Source of the DNA: Thinopyrum elongatum
Lineage: Eukaryota; Streptophyta; Magnoliopsida; Poales; Poaceae
Reading direction: 5' to 3'
DNA: 64,000 nucleotides
Assembly (NCBI GenBank): GCA_011799875.1
Contig: CM022301.1
Coordinates: 325,828,929-325,892,928 of the forward strand
The first letter of the stretch is position 1, and each line of letters opens with the position of its first letter. The notes beneath the pieces are model-generated. The model ran no database searches, was not told the origin of the DNA, and saw nothing but the letters and a program-made list of their open reading frames with translations. The translations under genes and the position numbers were made by a program. Positions 1 through 11,285 of the stretch are shown piece by piece.

Positions 1-349
1 TAACTCCAAAAATTCTTAAATATTAGGAAAACATAGGAAATTTGTATATAAATCTCGTATAAAAAATTCAGGGTTTTTAAACACTCCAATGAATTACTAA
101 AATTCTGAGACTGGATGAAAAAGTTTCTGTTTTTCAGCAAGATCAAATCAACTATCACCATAAGCCATCCCAAAGGTTTTACTTGGCACAAACACTAATT
201 AAAACATAAAACCACATCTGACCAGAGGCTAGATGAATTATTTATTGCAAAACAGAACCAAAAATCAAAGAACAAAAATAAAACCGGGTTGCCTCCCAAC
301 AAGCGCTATTGTTTAACGCCCTTAGCTAGGCATAAGAACACGAATAGAT
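1..349 (-). mobile_element. Gypsy element, non-coding internal region downstream of gag-protease
   Basis: No ORF of note. The stretch resembles 59560-59910 of the complete non-autonomous Gypsy element further right; both contain a CCCAACAAGCGCT box followed by TTTAA and a TTAGCTAGGCAT-like or TTAGTTAGGCAT box. In both elements non-coding repeats follow the ORF where reverse transcriptase would be expected. The element continues beyond the left edge of the window. Confidence 0.6.
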
Positions 350-1183
350 CTAGGTATTATCATCTTTGGTATGCAATCCATAAGTGGACCTCATAATAGA
401 TTCATAAGGCAATTTAATTTTCTTTCTTGGAAAGTGTTCCATGCCCTTCCTTAACAGAAATTGAAATCTAATATTTTCTTCTTTCATATCAATAATTGCA
501 CCAATCGTTCTAAGGAAAGGTCTACCAAGAATAATAGGACATGTAGGATTGCAATCTATATCAAGAACAATGAAATCTACGGGCACATAATTCCTATTTG
601 CAACAATAAGAACATCATTAATCCTTCCCATAGGTTTCTTAATAGTGGAATCCGCAAGATGCAAATTCAAAGAACAATCATCAAATTCACGGAAACCTAA
701 CACATCACATAAAGTTTTTGGAATCGTGGAAACACGAGCACCCAAATCACACAAAGCATGGCACTCATAATTTTTAATCTTGATCTTAATAGTAGGTTCC
801 CACTCATCATAAAGTTTTCTAGGGATAGAAACTTCCAATTCAAGCTTTTCTTCAAAAGATTGTATCATAGCATCAACGATATGTTTTGTAAAAGCTTTGT
901 TTTGATTATAAGCATGAGGAGAATTCAACATGGATTGCAACAAGGAAATACAATCTATTAAAGAACAATTATCATAATTAAATTCCTTGAAATCCAAAAG
1001 AGTGGGTTCATTGCTACTTAAAGTTTTGACCTCTCCAATCCCACTTTTATCAATTTTTGCATCAAGATCTAAAAACTCCAAATCATTGGGACGCCTTTTA
1101 ACTAAAGTTGACTCATCTCCAGTCCCATATTTATCAAGATTTATATTGAAAAACAAAGATTCAATAGGAGTCACATCAATCAC
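350..1183 (-). CDS. Retropepsin-like region of a Gypsy gag-protease polyprotein (partial)
   Basis: A 277-residue open frame. Near residue 146 is D-L-G-A in the context ALCDLGARVSTIP, the aspartic protease active-site loop in the form seen in grass Gypsy elements. About 70 residues later, ILGRPFL is the second conserved retropepsin block. The first 120 residues are the acidic linker after gag and share an I-D-x-S-G-x-G-E-V-x-T-L pattern with the ORF at 60457-60888. The first Met is probably not a biological start, because the frame is the continuation of the decayed gag ORF upstream (1519-2432). No reverse transcriptase follows; the sequence becomes non-coding at 349. Likely role: processing of Gag in a particle, if still functional. 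I infer a gag-protease-only, non-autonomous element. Confidence 0.7.
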   Translation of the reverse strand: MIDVTPIESLFFNINLDKYGTGDESTLVKRRPNDLEFLDLDAKIDKSGIGEVKTLSSNEPTLLDFKEFNYDNCSLIDCISLLQSMLNSPHAYNQNKAFTKHIVDAMIQSFEEKLELEVSIPRKLYDEWEPTIKIKIKNYECHALCDLGARVSTIPKTLCDVLGFREFDDCSLNLHLADSTIKKPMGRINDVLIVANRNYVPVDFIVLDIDCNPTCPIILGRPFLRTIGAIIDMKEENIRFQFLLRKGMEHFPRKKIKLPYESIMRSTYGLHTKDDNT

Positions 1184-1518
1184 TTTAAGATCTTCATCAT
1201 TATTTTCACGGAAAATAGAAGAACATGTTTTTACAAACCAATCTTTTTAGCACGCATCTTAGCGGTTCTTTATTTGCATTCATCAATGGAAATTCTCATA
1301 GCTTTGAGAGACTAATTGATATCATGCTTCGGTGGAATAGATCTAAGTTTCAAAGAATCAACATCAAGAGAAATTCTATCCACGTTCCTAGCCAAATCAT
1401 CAATCTTAAGCAATTTTTCTTCAATCAAAGCATTGAAATTCTTTTGCGAACTCATAAATTCTTTAACACTATTCTCAAATTCAGAGGGCATCTTATTATA
1501 ATTTCCATAAGAATTGTT

Positions 1519-2432
1519 TTAGGAATTACCATAATTATTATAGGAATTACTAGGAAACGGCCTAGGATTAAAATTACCTCTATATGCGTTATTACCAAAA
1601 TTGTTCCTACCAACAAAATTCACATCCAAAGATTCATTATTATTTTCAATCAAGGTAGACAAAGGCATATCATTAGGATCCAAAGAAGCACTCTTGCTAG
1701 CAAATAATTTCATAAGTTCATCCATCTTTCCACTCAAAACATTAATCTCTTCAATTGCATGCACTTTTTTACTAGTGGAGGATCTTTCGGTATGTCATTG
1801 AGAATAATTAATCATAATATTATCTAGAAGTTTAGTAGCTTCTCCTAGAGTAATTTACAAAAAAGTGCCTCCCGCGGCCGAATCTAAAAGATTTCTAGAA
1901 GCAAAATTCAATCCGGCATAATTTTTTTGTATAATCATCCATAAATTCAAACCATGAGTAGGGCAATTTCGTATCATCAATTTCATTCTCTCCCAAGATT
2001 GTGCAACATGCTCATGATCAAGTTGATTAAAATTCATAATATCGTTCCTAAGGGAGATGATCTTAGCGGGAGGAAAATACTTGGAAATAAAAGCATCTTT
2101 ACACTTATTCCATGAATCAATACTATTTTTAGGCAAAGATGAAAACCAAGTTTTAGCACGATCTCGAAGTGAGAACGGAAATAGCTTCAATTTAACAATA
2201 TCATTATCCACATCTTTTTTCTTTTGCATATCACACAAATCAACGAAATTGTTTAGATGGGATGCGGCATCTTCACTAGAAAGGCCAGAAAATTGATCTC
2301 TCATAACAAGATTCAGCAAAGCGGCATTAATTTCAAAAGATTCCGCATTAGTAGGGGAGCAATCGGAGTACTAATAAAATCATTGTTATTGGTGTTGGAA
2401 AAATCACACAATTTGGTATTCTCTTGAGCCAT
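1519..2432 (-). pseudogene. Gypsy Gag polyprotein, disrupted
   Basis: The start ATG at 2432-2430 opens a frame beginning MAQENTKL. A frameshift near 2350-2370 moves the reading into the frame of 2319-1855, which has the retrotransposon Gag core: LRDRAKTWFSSLP, then W-x-x-C-K-D-A-F-I-S-K-Y-F, then an E-R-M-K-L-M-I-R-N-C-P helix. A stop near 1857-1855 and another near 1801-1799 interrupt the same frame before it continues through 1764-1519 with an asparagine- and glycine-rich tail (NNFGNNAYRGNFNPRPF). No zinc knuckle is seen. At least one frameshift and two nonsense changes, so not functional as it stands. The family role is the capsid protein of the virus-like particle. Confidence 0.75.
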
Positions 2433-2661
2433 CGTGACAAAGAAATCAATCCAACACACGAGCACACAAAAAGCAAACGAAAAAGACGAACGGAAGAGGG
2501 GCGAAGAAAAGGCAAAGAGAGGGGCGAAGAAAAAGGCAAATCTTTTCGAAAATCATTTTAGAGGTGGGGGAGAGAAAAACGAGAGGCGAATGGCGAATAA
2601 TGTAATGCGAGAGATGAGAGTTTATGATGGGTACTTGGTATGGCTTGACTTGGCGTAGATC

Positions 2662-2679
2662 TCCCCGGCAACGGCGCCA
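2662..2679 (-). promoter_or_regulatory. Primer binding site, tRNA-Asp type
   Basis: The minus strand reads TGGCGCCGTTGCCGGGGA, complementary to the 3' end of plant tRNA-Asp including CCA (tRNA end recalled, not searched). It lies 11 bp inside the LTR end and fixes the element on the minus strand, with the 5' LTR at 2691-4281. Confidence 0.75.
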
Positions 2680-2690
2680 GAAATTCTTCT

Positions 2691-4281
2691 TGCTACTTCT
2701 TGAGCTTGCGTTGGTTTTTCCCTTGAAGAGGAAAGGGTGATGCAGCAAAGTAGAGATAAGTATTTCCATCAGTTTGAGAACCAAGGTATCAATCCAGTAG
2801 GAGACAACGCACAAATCACCGAATACCTACACAAACAATCAAACAACTTGCACCCAATGCGATAAAGGGGTTGTCAATCCCTTCACGGTTATTTACAAAA
2901 GTGAGATCTGATAGAGATAGATAAAACTAAACAAAAGATAAAGTAAATATTTTTGGGTTTTTTGGTTTATAGATCTGAAAATAAAAGATTGCAAAATAGT
3001 AGATCGGAAAGTAATATGATGGAAAATAGACCCGGGGGCCATAGGTTTCACTAGAGGCTTCTCTCAAGATAGAAAATATTACGGTGGGTGAAAAAATTAC
3101 TGCCGAGCAATTGATAGAAAAGCGCAAAGTTATGACGATATCTAAGGCAATGATCATGAATATAGGCATCACGTCCGTGTTAAGTAGACCGAAACGATTC
3201 TGCATCTACTACTATTACTCCACACATCGACCGCTATCCAGCATGCATCTAGAGTATTAAGTTCATAAAGAACGGAGTAACGCATTAAGTAAGATGACAT
3301 GATGTAGAGGAATTAACTCAAGTAATATGATAAAAACCCCATCTTTTTATCCTCGATGGCAACAATACAATACATGCCTTGCTGCCCCTACTGTCACTGG
3401 GAAAGAACACCGCGAGATTGAACCCAAAGCTAAGCACTTCTCCCATTGCAACAAAAACCAATCTAGTTGGCCAAACCAAACCGATAGTTCGAAGAGAATT
3501 ACAAAGATATCAAATCATGCATAAAAGAATTCAGAGAAGATTCAAATATTATTCATAGATAAGCTGATCATAAATCCACAATTCATCGGATCTCGGCAAA
3601 CACACCGCAAAAAAAGTATTACATCAAATAGATCTCCAAGAACATCGAGGAGAACATGGTATTGAGAATCAAAGAGAGAGAAGAAGCCATCTAGCTACTA
3701 GCTATGGACCCGTAGGTTTGAGGTAAACTACTCACGCTTCATCGGAAGGGCAATGGTGTTGATGTAGAAACCCTCCGTGATCGAATCCCCCTCCGGCAGG
3801 ACGCCGGAAAAGGCCCCTAGATGGGATCTCACGGGTACAGAAGGTTGCAGCGGTGGAAAAGTATTTTCGTGGATGCCTCTGGTGGTTTGGGCATATAAGA
3901 GTATATATAGGCGAAAGAATTAGGTCAAGAGGTGCACGAGGGGCCCACAAGGGTGGGGGGCGCGCCCTACCCCCCTGGGCGTGCCCTCCGTCCTTGTGGC
4001 CGCCTCGTGGCTCCTCCGACTTCATCTCCAAGTCTCCTGGTTTCCTTCTGGTCCAAGAAAGATCATCGCGAAAGTTCTATTCCGTTTGGACTCCGTTTGG
4101 TATTCCTTTTCTGCGAAACTCAAAAACAAGGAAAAAAACAGAAACTGGCACTCGGCTCTAGGTTAATAGGTTAGTCCCAAAAATAATATAAAATAGCATA
4201 TTAATGCATATAAAACTTTCAAAACAGATAATATAATAGCATGGAATAATAAAAAATTATAGATACGTTGGAGACGTATCA
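2691..4281 (-). mobile_element. 5' LTR of the left-most Gypsy element
   Basis: 1591 bp, TG...CA on the minus strand, beginning TGATACGTCTCCAACGTATC (seen inverted at 4262-4281) and ending AGTAGCA at 2691. It abuts the PBS on the inner side. Related to, but clearly diverged from, the LTRs at 4282-5855, 55249-56914 and 60947-62529. Short ORFs within it are incidental. Confidence 0.8.
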
Positions 4282-5855
4282 TTTTGGCTTGAACTACGTC
4301 GGTATTTCCCCAAAGAGGAAGGGATGACGCAGCACAGCAACGGTAGGTATTTCCCTCAGTGATGAGACCAAGGTTATCGAACCAGTAGGAGAACCAAGCA
4401 ACACTACGTAAACAGCATCTGCACACAAAGAACAAATACTTGCAACCTGACATGTTAAAGGGGTTGTCAATCCCTTTCGGGTAACGGCGCCAGAAATTGG
4501 CAAACGGACGTGAGAAAGTTGTAATAGATTGATAGATGCAAATAAAAACAAATAAAATTCAGTGAGGTATTTTTGGATTTTTGATAATATAGATCTGAAA
4601 ATAAAAGTGACAAATAAATAAATAAAGGCAAATAGCAAATTAGATCTGAAAATATATGATGAGAAAATAGACCCGGGGGCCGTAGATTTCACTAGTGGCT
4701 TCTCTCGAGAAAAATAGCATACGGTGGGTAAACAAATTACTGTTGGGCAATTGATAGAACTTCAAATAATTATGATGATATCCAGGCAATGATCATTATA
4801 TAGGCATCACGTCCAAGATTAGTAGACCGACTCCTGCATGCATCTACTATTATTACTCCACACATCGACCGCTATCCAGCATGCATCTAGTGTATTAAGT
4901 TCATGGAGAAACGGAGTAATGCAATAAGAACGATGACATGATGTAGACAAGATCTATTTATGTAGAAATAGATCCCATCTTGCTATCCTTAATAGCAACG
5001 ATAAATACGTGTCCGTTCCCCTTCTGTCACTGGGATCAAGCAACGTAAGATCAAACCCATCACAAAGCACCTCTTCACATGGCAAGAAAAATCGATCTAG
5101 TTGGCCTAACTAAACCAAAAATTCGAAGAAGAAATACGAGGCTATAAGCAATCATGCATATAAGAGATCAAAAGACTCATATAAGTAGGTCTACAATGAA
5201 CTACTCACGCATCATCGGAGAGGCACCAATGACGATGATGAACCCCTCCGTGATGGTGTCTAGATTGGATCTGTGGTTTCTGGAACTTGCGGCGGCTGGA
5301 ATTGATTTTCGTCGACTCCCCTAGGGTTTCTGGAATATTGGGGTATTTATATAGCAAAGAGGTGGTGCAGGGAGGTGGCTGAGGTGGGTACAACCCCCCT
5401 CAGGTACTTTCTTGGCCCAACTTGTGTCTTCTGGTCCAGAAAAAAATCACCAAAAAGTTTCGCTGCGTTTGGACTCCGTTTGGTATTGATTTCCTGCGAA
5501 GTAAAAAACAAGCAAAAAAACAGCAACTGGCACTGGGCACTATGCACTGTTCAAGATATCTTCCGATATGCTGATAAATCGGCCAATTTATCGCTTATCG
5601 CTGTCTGACCGATAAGATAAATCGGCAGATATGACGATAAATTGGCCGATATGCCGATAAACTAGCCGATTTACCACTTATCTTCGGTCGACCGATAAGT
5701 TCCCGATAAGCGATATCCCCAACATTGGCACTATGTCAATAGGTTAGTCCCAAAAAATGATATAAAGTTGCTATAAAATGATTGTAAAACATCCAATGAT
5801 GATAATATAACAGCATGGAACAATTAAAAATTATAAATACGTTGGAGACGTATCA
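4282..5855 (-). mobile_element. Second Gypsy LTR, minus strand, interrupted element
   Basis: The outer end is clear: minus-strand TGATACGTCTCCAACGTAT at 5837-5855. The inner end, near 4282, corresponds to the inner end of the LTR fragment at 62645. The first Gypsy element (LTR end at 4281) directly abuts it, so the remainder of this older element probably lies left of the window. It contains a copy of the PBS-flank motif AACGGCGCCAGAAATT at 4483-4498 and a hAT MITE at 5545-5726. Confidence 0.7.
5545..5726. mobile_element. hAT-type MITE inside the LTR
   Basis: 182 bp flanked by the perfect 8-bp direct repeat GCACTATG (5537-5544 and 5727-5734). The ends are imperfect inverted repeats, CACTGTTCAAGATATC and, from the other side, CAATGTTGGGGATATC. 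The interior is built from CCGATAA / TTATCGG words. An 8-bp target duplication is the hAT hallmark. No coding capacity. Confidence 0.75.
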
Positions 5856-7269
5856 GCCGCTTACTGCGGCAAACGGCCCCTAGGTGTGATTCGAACTCGC
5901 GATAAGCGGTTAACACGACCGCGCATCTAGCCAATGCGACAAGCCAACTCTAGTGAAAGATTAGTAACATGATTATTAAAGACGAGAACGACTACGATAA
6001 AATTTAAAGAACAGCTGCAAAATATTTCCAAAAATGTGGGTGTGGGGTTCTGAACACACGACCTCAAGTGAGTGAACCGCATCGCTAGCCACTGTGTTCA
6101 TCTACCTGCTTGTCCAAAAATGCTAGCTCAGTTAATATAAACTATAGGCAGCAAAAGAAAATGAAGTTTTTTGAAATTTCGAACATGGTTTATTTTTGAC
6201 AAAAGTAAATATATTTAGAAATCCAAATATTTTCAAAATTTGCTAACAATCTTTTAAAGGATCGAACATTTTTTGAGAATCTGAAACATTTTTTTGTAAA
6301 AAAGCAACAAAATTTAAAGCAAGAACATTTTTCAAAATTACGAACAACTTTTTCAGAATGCAAACATTTTTTTAAAACAGGAATGAAATTGAAAAAATGG
6401 ACAGTTTCTGAAATTATCAATAGTTTTTCAAAACACGAATATTTTATGAAATTCCCGCAAACATTTTTTCAATTTGAGAACAAATTACGAAACATGGATT
6501 TTTTTGAATTTATGAATAAATTTCGAAAATAGGAACATTTTTTGTAAAAATGTGAATGTTTTCCTAAAAAAATGAACATTTTTTTCAAATTAAGAACATT
6601 TTATGAAATTTCTTTAACATTTTCTGAATTTATGAACAAATTTTGGAAACGCGGACATTTTTTGAATTTGAGAATAATTTTTGAAAATAGGAATATTTTC
6701 TGAAACCCGTAAACATTTGTTGAATTTGTGAACAAACTAAGAAATGCGAACTTTTTAATACATTTTAAACTGTTTTGAATTTACGAACATTTTTGGAAAT
6801 GAAGTGAACAAATTTTGGAAATTCCAAAATAAATTTGATAACAGGAACAAAATCTGGAAAAATGAACAAATTTTAAGAAATATAATCATTTTTAAATTGC
6901 CAAAAAAAAATTAGGAAAGAAATCAACTTGAAAAGGAAAATATGACAGAAAAAAAAGAGGACAGAAAAAGAAAAAAAAGGGGAAAATAAGAACAAAAAAT
7001 GAAGTAGAAAAACCTGTTCAGGAACCTTCCAGAAGGTCCCAAAACAGGTAAAAAGCGGCTGGGAAACCTCCAGAAGGTTCCCAAAACCGGAATCTGAAAG
7101 GTTTACGTACTTTGGAGATGGGCCGGCCCAAGTCGCTCGCTAGGTCACCACGCCTGTGCGATTCGTTGACAGTTTGACGCATAGTGCGTCAAATAGGGTT
7201 TTTTGTAACTAAACTATGTGTGCTCCCACGCGTGGTGTTGGGAAGATTCTATAGAACGGTTCAGACCGA
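5856..7269. other. Gene-free stretch with AT-rich degenerate repeats
   Basis: From about 6170 to 6960 the sequence is a loose repetition of GAACATTTTTTGAA-like words with no stable period. At 5877-5960 and 6046-6115 are two similar blocks with TTCGAACTC-like words that recall a tRNA B box. At 7173-7193 is a perfect 9-bp hairpin, TTTGACGCA-TAG-TGCGTCAAA. These features occur in poorly defined Triticeae DNA transposons. No ORF has recognisable homology. Confidence 0.4.
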
Positions 7270-7278
7270 GCACGGCGA

Positions 7279-7395
7279 GGCAAAATTTCGTGTTTTGACC
7301 CTTCTGCGATACAAATTCAGGATCTGACCCCGGTTGGGAAAATTTTCGGGATTTGACCCTTTCGCTACCGCCAGGGGCCCTGGCGGTAGGGTGCG
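7279..7395. repeat. Left terminal inverted repeat of the Mutator-like element
   Basis: Begins GGCAAAATTTCGTGTTTTGA. It matches the reverse complement of 11170-11285 with scattered mismatches up to the first CTACCGCCAGG palindrome. The outermost bases touch the 9-bp duplication. Confidence 0.85.
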
Positions 7396-7569
7396 ACGGA
7401 GGGGGACGGCGGCCGTTTGCCCGAGCTGACGTGGATAAGTACCCTACCGCCAGGGACCCTGGCGGTAGGCTGTCTAATCCTACCGCCAAGGGAGAGTGTG
7501 GCTGGGTTTTGCAGTGCACACCTTCTGTAACGAAATATCACATACACATTAACAAAACTTGAAGATAAT

Positions 7570-7745
7570 ATAGTTCCACAAATAGCAAACAGAGTTCCAC
7601 AAATAGCAAACGGAGTTCAACTAATTAGGAAACGGAGTTCCACATAGACACACAAGTAGCAAACACACCGTTCCACAAATAAGCTATAAACGGAGTTCCA
7701 ACACACAAGTAGCAAACACACCGTTTCACAAACGGAGTTCCAACT
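7570..7745. repeat. Short tandem repeat 3' of the PMD gene
   Basis: About seven imperfect units of AGTTCCACAAATAGCAAACG-like sequence, roughly 20-30 bp each. It lies just downstream of the PMD stop codon, so probably in the 3' untranslated region. Confidence 0.7.
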
Positions 7746-7772
7746 ACAAGAGCCAACTATCGAAGAGCAGAA

Positions 7773-10700
7773 TCAGTTGCTCCTTCCCCTCTTGGAGGTA
7801 CGGTCCTCGTTACTCTTTGAACGAGTCTCTTCAGTCTTCTTCTTGGGCCGTCGAGTAACCGGTCTCTGGAAAGAGTCCGGACTCAGCAAATCCTTCTTCT
7901 TCGGATTCCTCTTCGGCAGCTGAGATGATTGAGATGTTTGAGTTGGTGGAGGTCCATAATCTTCATCGTACTCCTCCTCCCCATTGCTCTCATCCTCCTC
8001 ATCCTCCCCTTCTTCATGTGTGGCCTCCTCCTCCTCCTCCTCATCCTCTTCCTCCTCCTCCCCCTCCTCAACCAACCTAGACGACGAGGGAACATGGCTC
8101 GATGAGCCGATGTGACCCTTTGTGGCTACAGGCTGATAAGCTTCAACCGACCCAGCTCCAGCACACCCAAGCAGCCCTACTAGCTTGCGACAACGCTTCA
8201 CGAACTTCTGCACTCACAATGAAACAAGGGCATAATAAGTATCAGGTTTATGATTGCAAGTGAACAAGATGCATCTGTTCCGAGGAGGCTGAAATTGTAC
8301 CTTCATCGTCCCCCTCATTTTGTTCTCAGATTGTACGCTCCCGGGGGCATCACCTAGTGCATTTGAGGCTTCAAAGATGCATCTGTTCAGCTCACCGGAC
8401 TGTAACGGCATAAGTCAGTCACGATGACGAATAAAATAATTTAAATACAACCGTCGGTTCAAACTTACCACTCTGTTGATGAGGGGTGCAAACTCCCTAA
8501 ATCCACTGTGCATGTCTCTGATGCCGGTCTGGTAGGCCTCTTCCTCGGGGTCATCCCTCTCCAGCTCCGCGATGTCTTCCGCCGTCCACACAGGCCTGAG
8601 ACGAAGACGGTGCTTCTGGCCATCATCGTACCACCTCATGTGTCGGCCCAGGTAAGCATCCCAGTCAGTCACTTTCCTCTCCATGTCTTTCCGGTACCTC
8701 CGTCGGTTCCACTCCGTCACATGAGTTTTATGCTCCTCTCCCCAGTCTGTGATCGATTGATTCTTCTGCCGGCTCATCCTGCAAGGCATTGGCCACAAGA
8801 AACATCATAATAAAGTCGCCACGCAATGAAATCATGGGCACGGAGAACAAAGCGCTCACAGGTGGAGCGCGTGGCCGCCGGTATCGGTGTGCGGGCCCGG
8901 TGGGGTATGCTGATACATCCCAAACTGCGTGGCCACGCGGTGTGGCAAGTGCCACTCGACGACGTACACACAGATCATGGGCACGATGCACCGCCAGAGA
9001 CCACGGTCCTCATCGCACATCACGTTCAGATCGAAGTCCCACTCTCGGTCATGATACGGCCACCAGTTTACCTATTACATATACGTTGGTAAGTTCCCAC
9101 TCTCGGTCAAAAGTGGAATCAAAGAGAAAGGTGTTGAGCGAGTTCATATACCTGCGTATGCGTCAAAGCGTCCAACTCGTTGGTGTAGGTCTTGTACGAA
9201 GTCTTGTTTAGGCCCGTGTAGAGATTGACAACGTCCCACTCGTAAGCTACGGTGGGGTGTCGAATCTCGTCGCCGTCTTCGCTATAGGCACCCCATGGGC
9301 GTCTTGGCGTCTTCTCCGGACGCCCCACCGGCAGCGGCTCCCACATCCAAATGGATAAGGCCCAGACAAAGCCACCCATATTGGACTTGTCTCCCGTCCT
9401 CTGCGTTGCGTCGTCAAGCTGCAAAACATCAAATGAGGATCAGATATAACAAAATGTCATGGACATACTTTCGTAGGTAGGCAATTAGATACTCTCTTAC
9501 CGAACGGTATAGGTAGGCGAGAGATGCGGTCCCCCAACTGTACCCTGCATCCCAGTCGGCTAGGAAGAACAGATACGACCAGTTGGCAGAGTTCCCGGAG
9601 CTGTCTGGAAACACGACCTCCGTGAGAAGATACCACAGGTAGGCCCTCGCGTACCACTCCATAGTCGTCTCATCTGCACCTTCGGGGCATGTCTTCCGGT
9701 GCTCCGAGAGCCAGGGCAACGATACACCGGATGTACGGTTACCCTTAGCACCGGGGCAGTCGCCGATGAGGGTGGCAACCCTCTGCTGCCAGTTGGTCCT
9801 CTCCACTCGCCCGGTGAGTGCATGACCCTCGATCGGCATGGCAGTAATCATCGACCAATCCTCGAGGGTCACCGTCATCTTCCCGCATGGCAGATGGAAA
9901 GAATGGGTCTCCGGTCGCCACCGGTCAATCAAAGCTGTCAGAGCTGCGTGGACAAGCGTCGGCGGCTGACGCTTGAACTGCAACACGAAACCCAACAGTC
10001 GGGCTCTCTTGAAGAACGGCGCGTAGCGCTCGTCGTAGTCCATATGCCCATGAACCCCGTGACCCCTCATGCGCAGTGGCTGGAGCATCTGTCAAAAAGT
10101 GAACGCTAAAAGTTAGGAAATTATTTTCATCAATCCGAAAACTTTGATCAATATTTCATTCATATCACTTACCTCTCCGTTCTCTATGAAACGGGCACGA
10201 TGACCCTTGTCGAATGTCCAGTCCAGCATGGAGTACCATGGGCCGATGTTGTCCGCAAGAGGTGGCCGCCTTAATAAAATTTCATAAACAAAAGCATCAT
10301 AAGCATAAGCATACATAAACAAAAAATGAAATCAAATCATATCAAAATCATATCAACATGCATCATATCAAAATAAAATCTTAAGCATATTCCTCCAACA
10401 ACATCTACTACACATGATGGATCGAATCATATCAACATGCATCATATCAAAAAAAAATCCTCCAACATGCATCATATCATCATATTTTTAAACAATTTTT
10501 TTTAAAATAGAGTTCATCTTGAATGTATTATCTCCAAACAACATCTTCATATCATCATATCAACATGCATCAGAAAACTACAATCAAGTCCTCCCACATG
10601 CATTACATCATAATTTTTTTAACAAAAAAAATTATGAACTAGGGTTCACCTTCACACTAACATATGAACTATTGATTAGAGTTCATATTCAATACCACTA

Positions 10701-10881
10701 GTTACTAAAGAACTAAGAACTAGAACTACAATCAAGCTAAAACAATCTTAGGTGAAAAAAATTCCAATCTAAATTAAAAAATATGAGGGATTTCAAGCAA
10801 ATAATGCGTCGAATCGGAAGCAAGTTTGCAAAAACTAATTGGAGGGATTGGAGGAGCTTACGTTTCTCTCTTCGGGGCCAT
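7773..10881 (-). CDS. Plant mobile domain (PMD) protein, MAIN-like / 'phosphatase 7 long form' type, 8 exons
   Basis: Exons (minus, 5' to 3'): 10862-10881, 10173-10269, 9501-10088, 9152-9418, 8860-9071, 8469-8778, 8301-8399, 7773-8207. All introns are GT...AG and the phases agree, giving 2028 nt and 675 residues without a stop. Exon 1 is only MAPKRE plus two bases. Residues about 95-117 carry the PMD signature (WRPETHSFHLPCGK then TVTLEDW). Residues 362-375 carry VEWHLPHRVATQFG, the second conserved block. An acidic Glu-rich run spans about 578-615, and a Lys/Arg-rich tail that could be a nuclear localisation signal spans about 630-672. PMD proteins of the MAIN/MAIL type are nuclear and affect silencing and genome stability; many relatives are mobile-element borne. 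Database names calling it a phosphatase are misleading, as no phosphatase motif is present. Intron 1 (10270-10861) is rich in ATATCAACATGCATC repeats. Confidence 0.85.
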
Positions 10882-11169
10882 CTCGATCCGCAAAAACGAT
10901 GAAGAAACGGTGAAGATCCGAGGGGGAGAGTGGAGGAGATGAGAGAGGGAGAGAGGGGCGAGTTGGGGGAGAAAGAACCGACAGGGGGGAGGGGGAGGGG
11001 TGGGGAGATAACTGCCCGGACCCTACCGCCAGGGGTCCTGGCGGTAGGGTTAGACAGGCTACCGCCAGGTACCCTGGTGGTAGGGTGCGACGGAGGGGGA
11101 CGGCGGTCGTCTCCGCGTGCTGACGTGGATTAGTACCCTACCGCCAGAGACCCTGGCGGTAGGATGTCT

Positions 11170-11285
11170 AACCCTACCGCCAGGACTCCTGGCGGTAAGA
11201 AAAAGGATCAAATCCCGAAAAATTTCCAAACTGGGATCAGATCCTGAATTTGTATCGCAAAAGAGTCAAAACAAGAAATTTTGCC
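11170..11285. repeat. Right terminal inverted repeat of the Mutator-like element
   Basis: Inverted counterpart of 7279-7395. Its inner side carries three or more CTACCGCC / GGCGGTAG palindromes between about 11020 and 11200. Confidence 0.85.

Noticed and set aside
5870..6120. tRNA-like TTCGAAC words, possible tRNA genes
   Set aside because: No cloverleaf could be formed with an acceptor stem and A box; they look like degenerate repeat parts.
7773..10881. Calling the PMD gene a serine/threonine phosphatase
   Set aside because: The database phrase 'phosphatase 7 long form homolog' reflects a fusion name; GDxHG, GDxVDRG and GNHE phosphatase motifs are absent.
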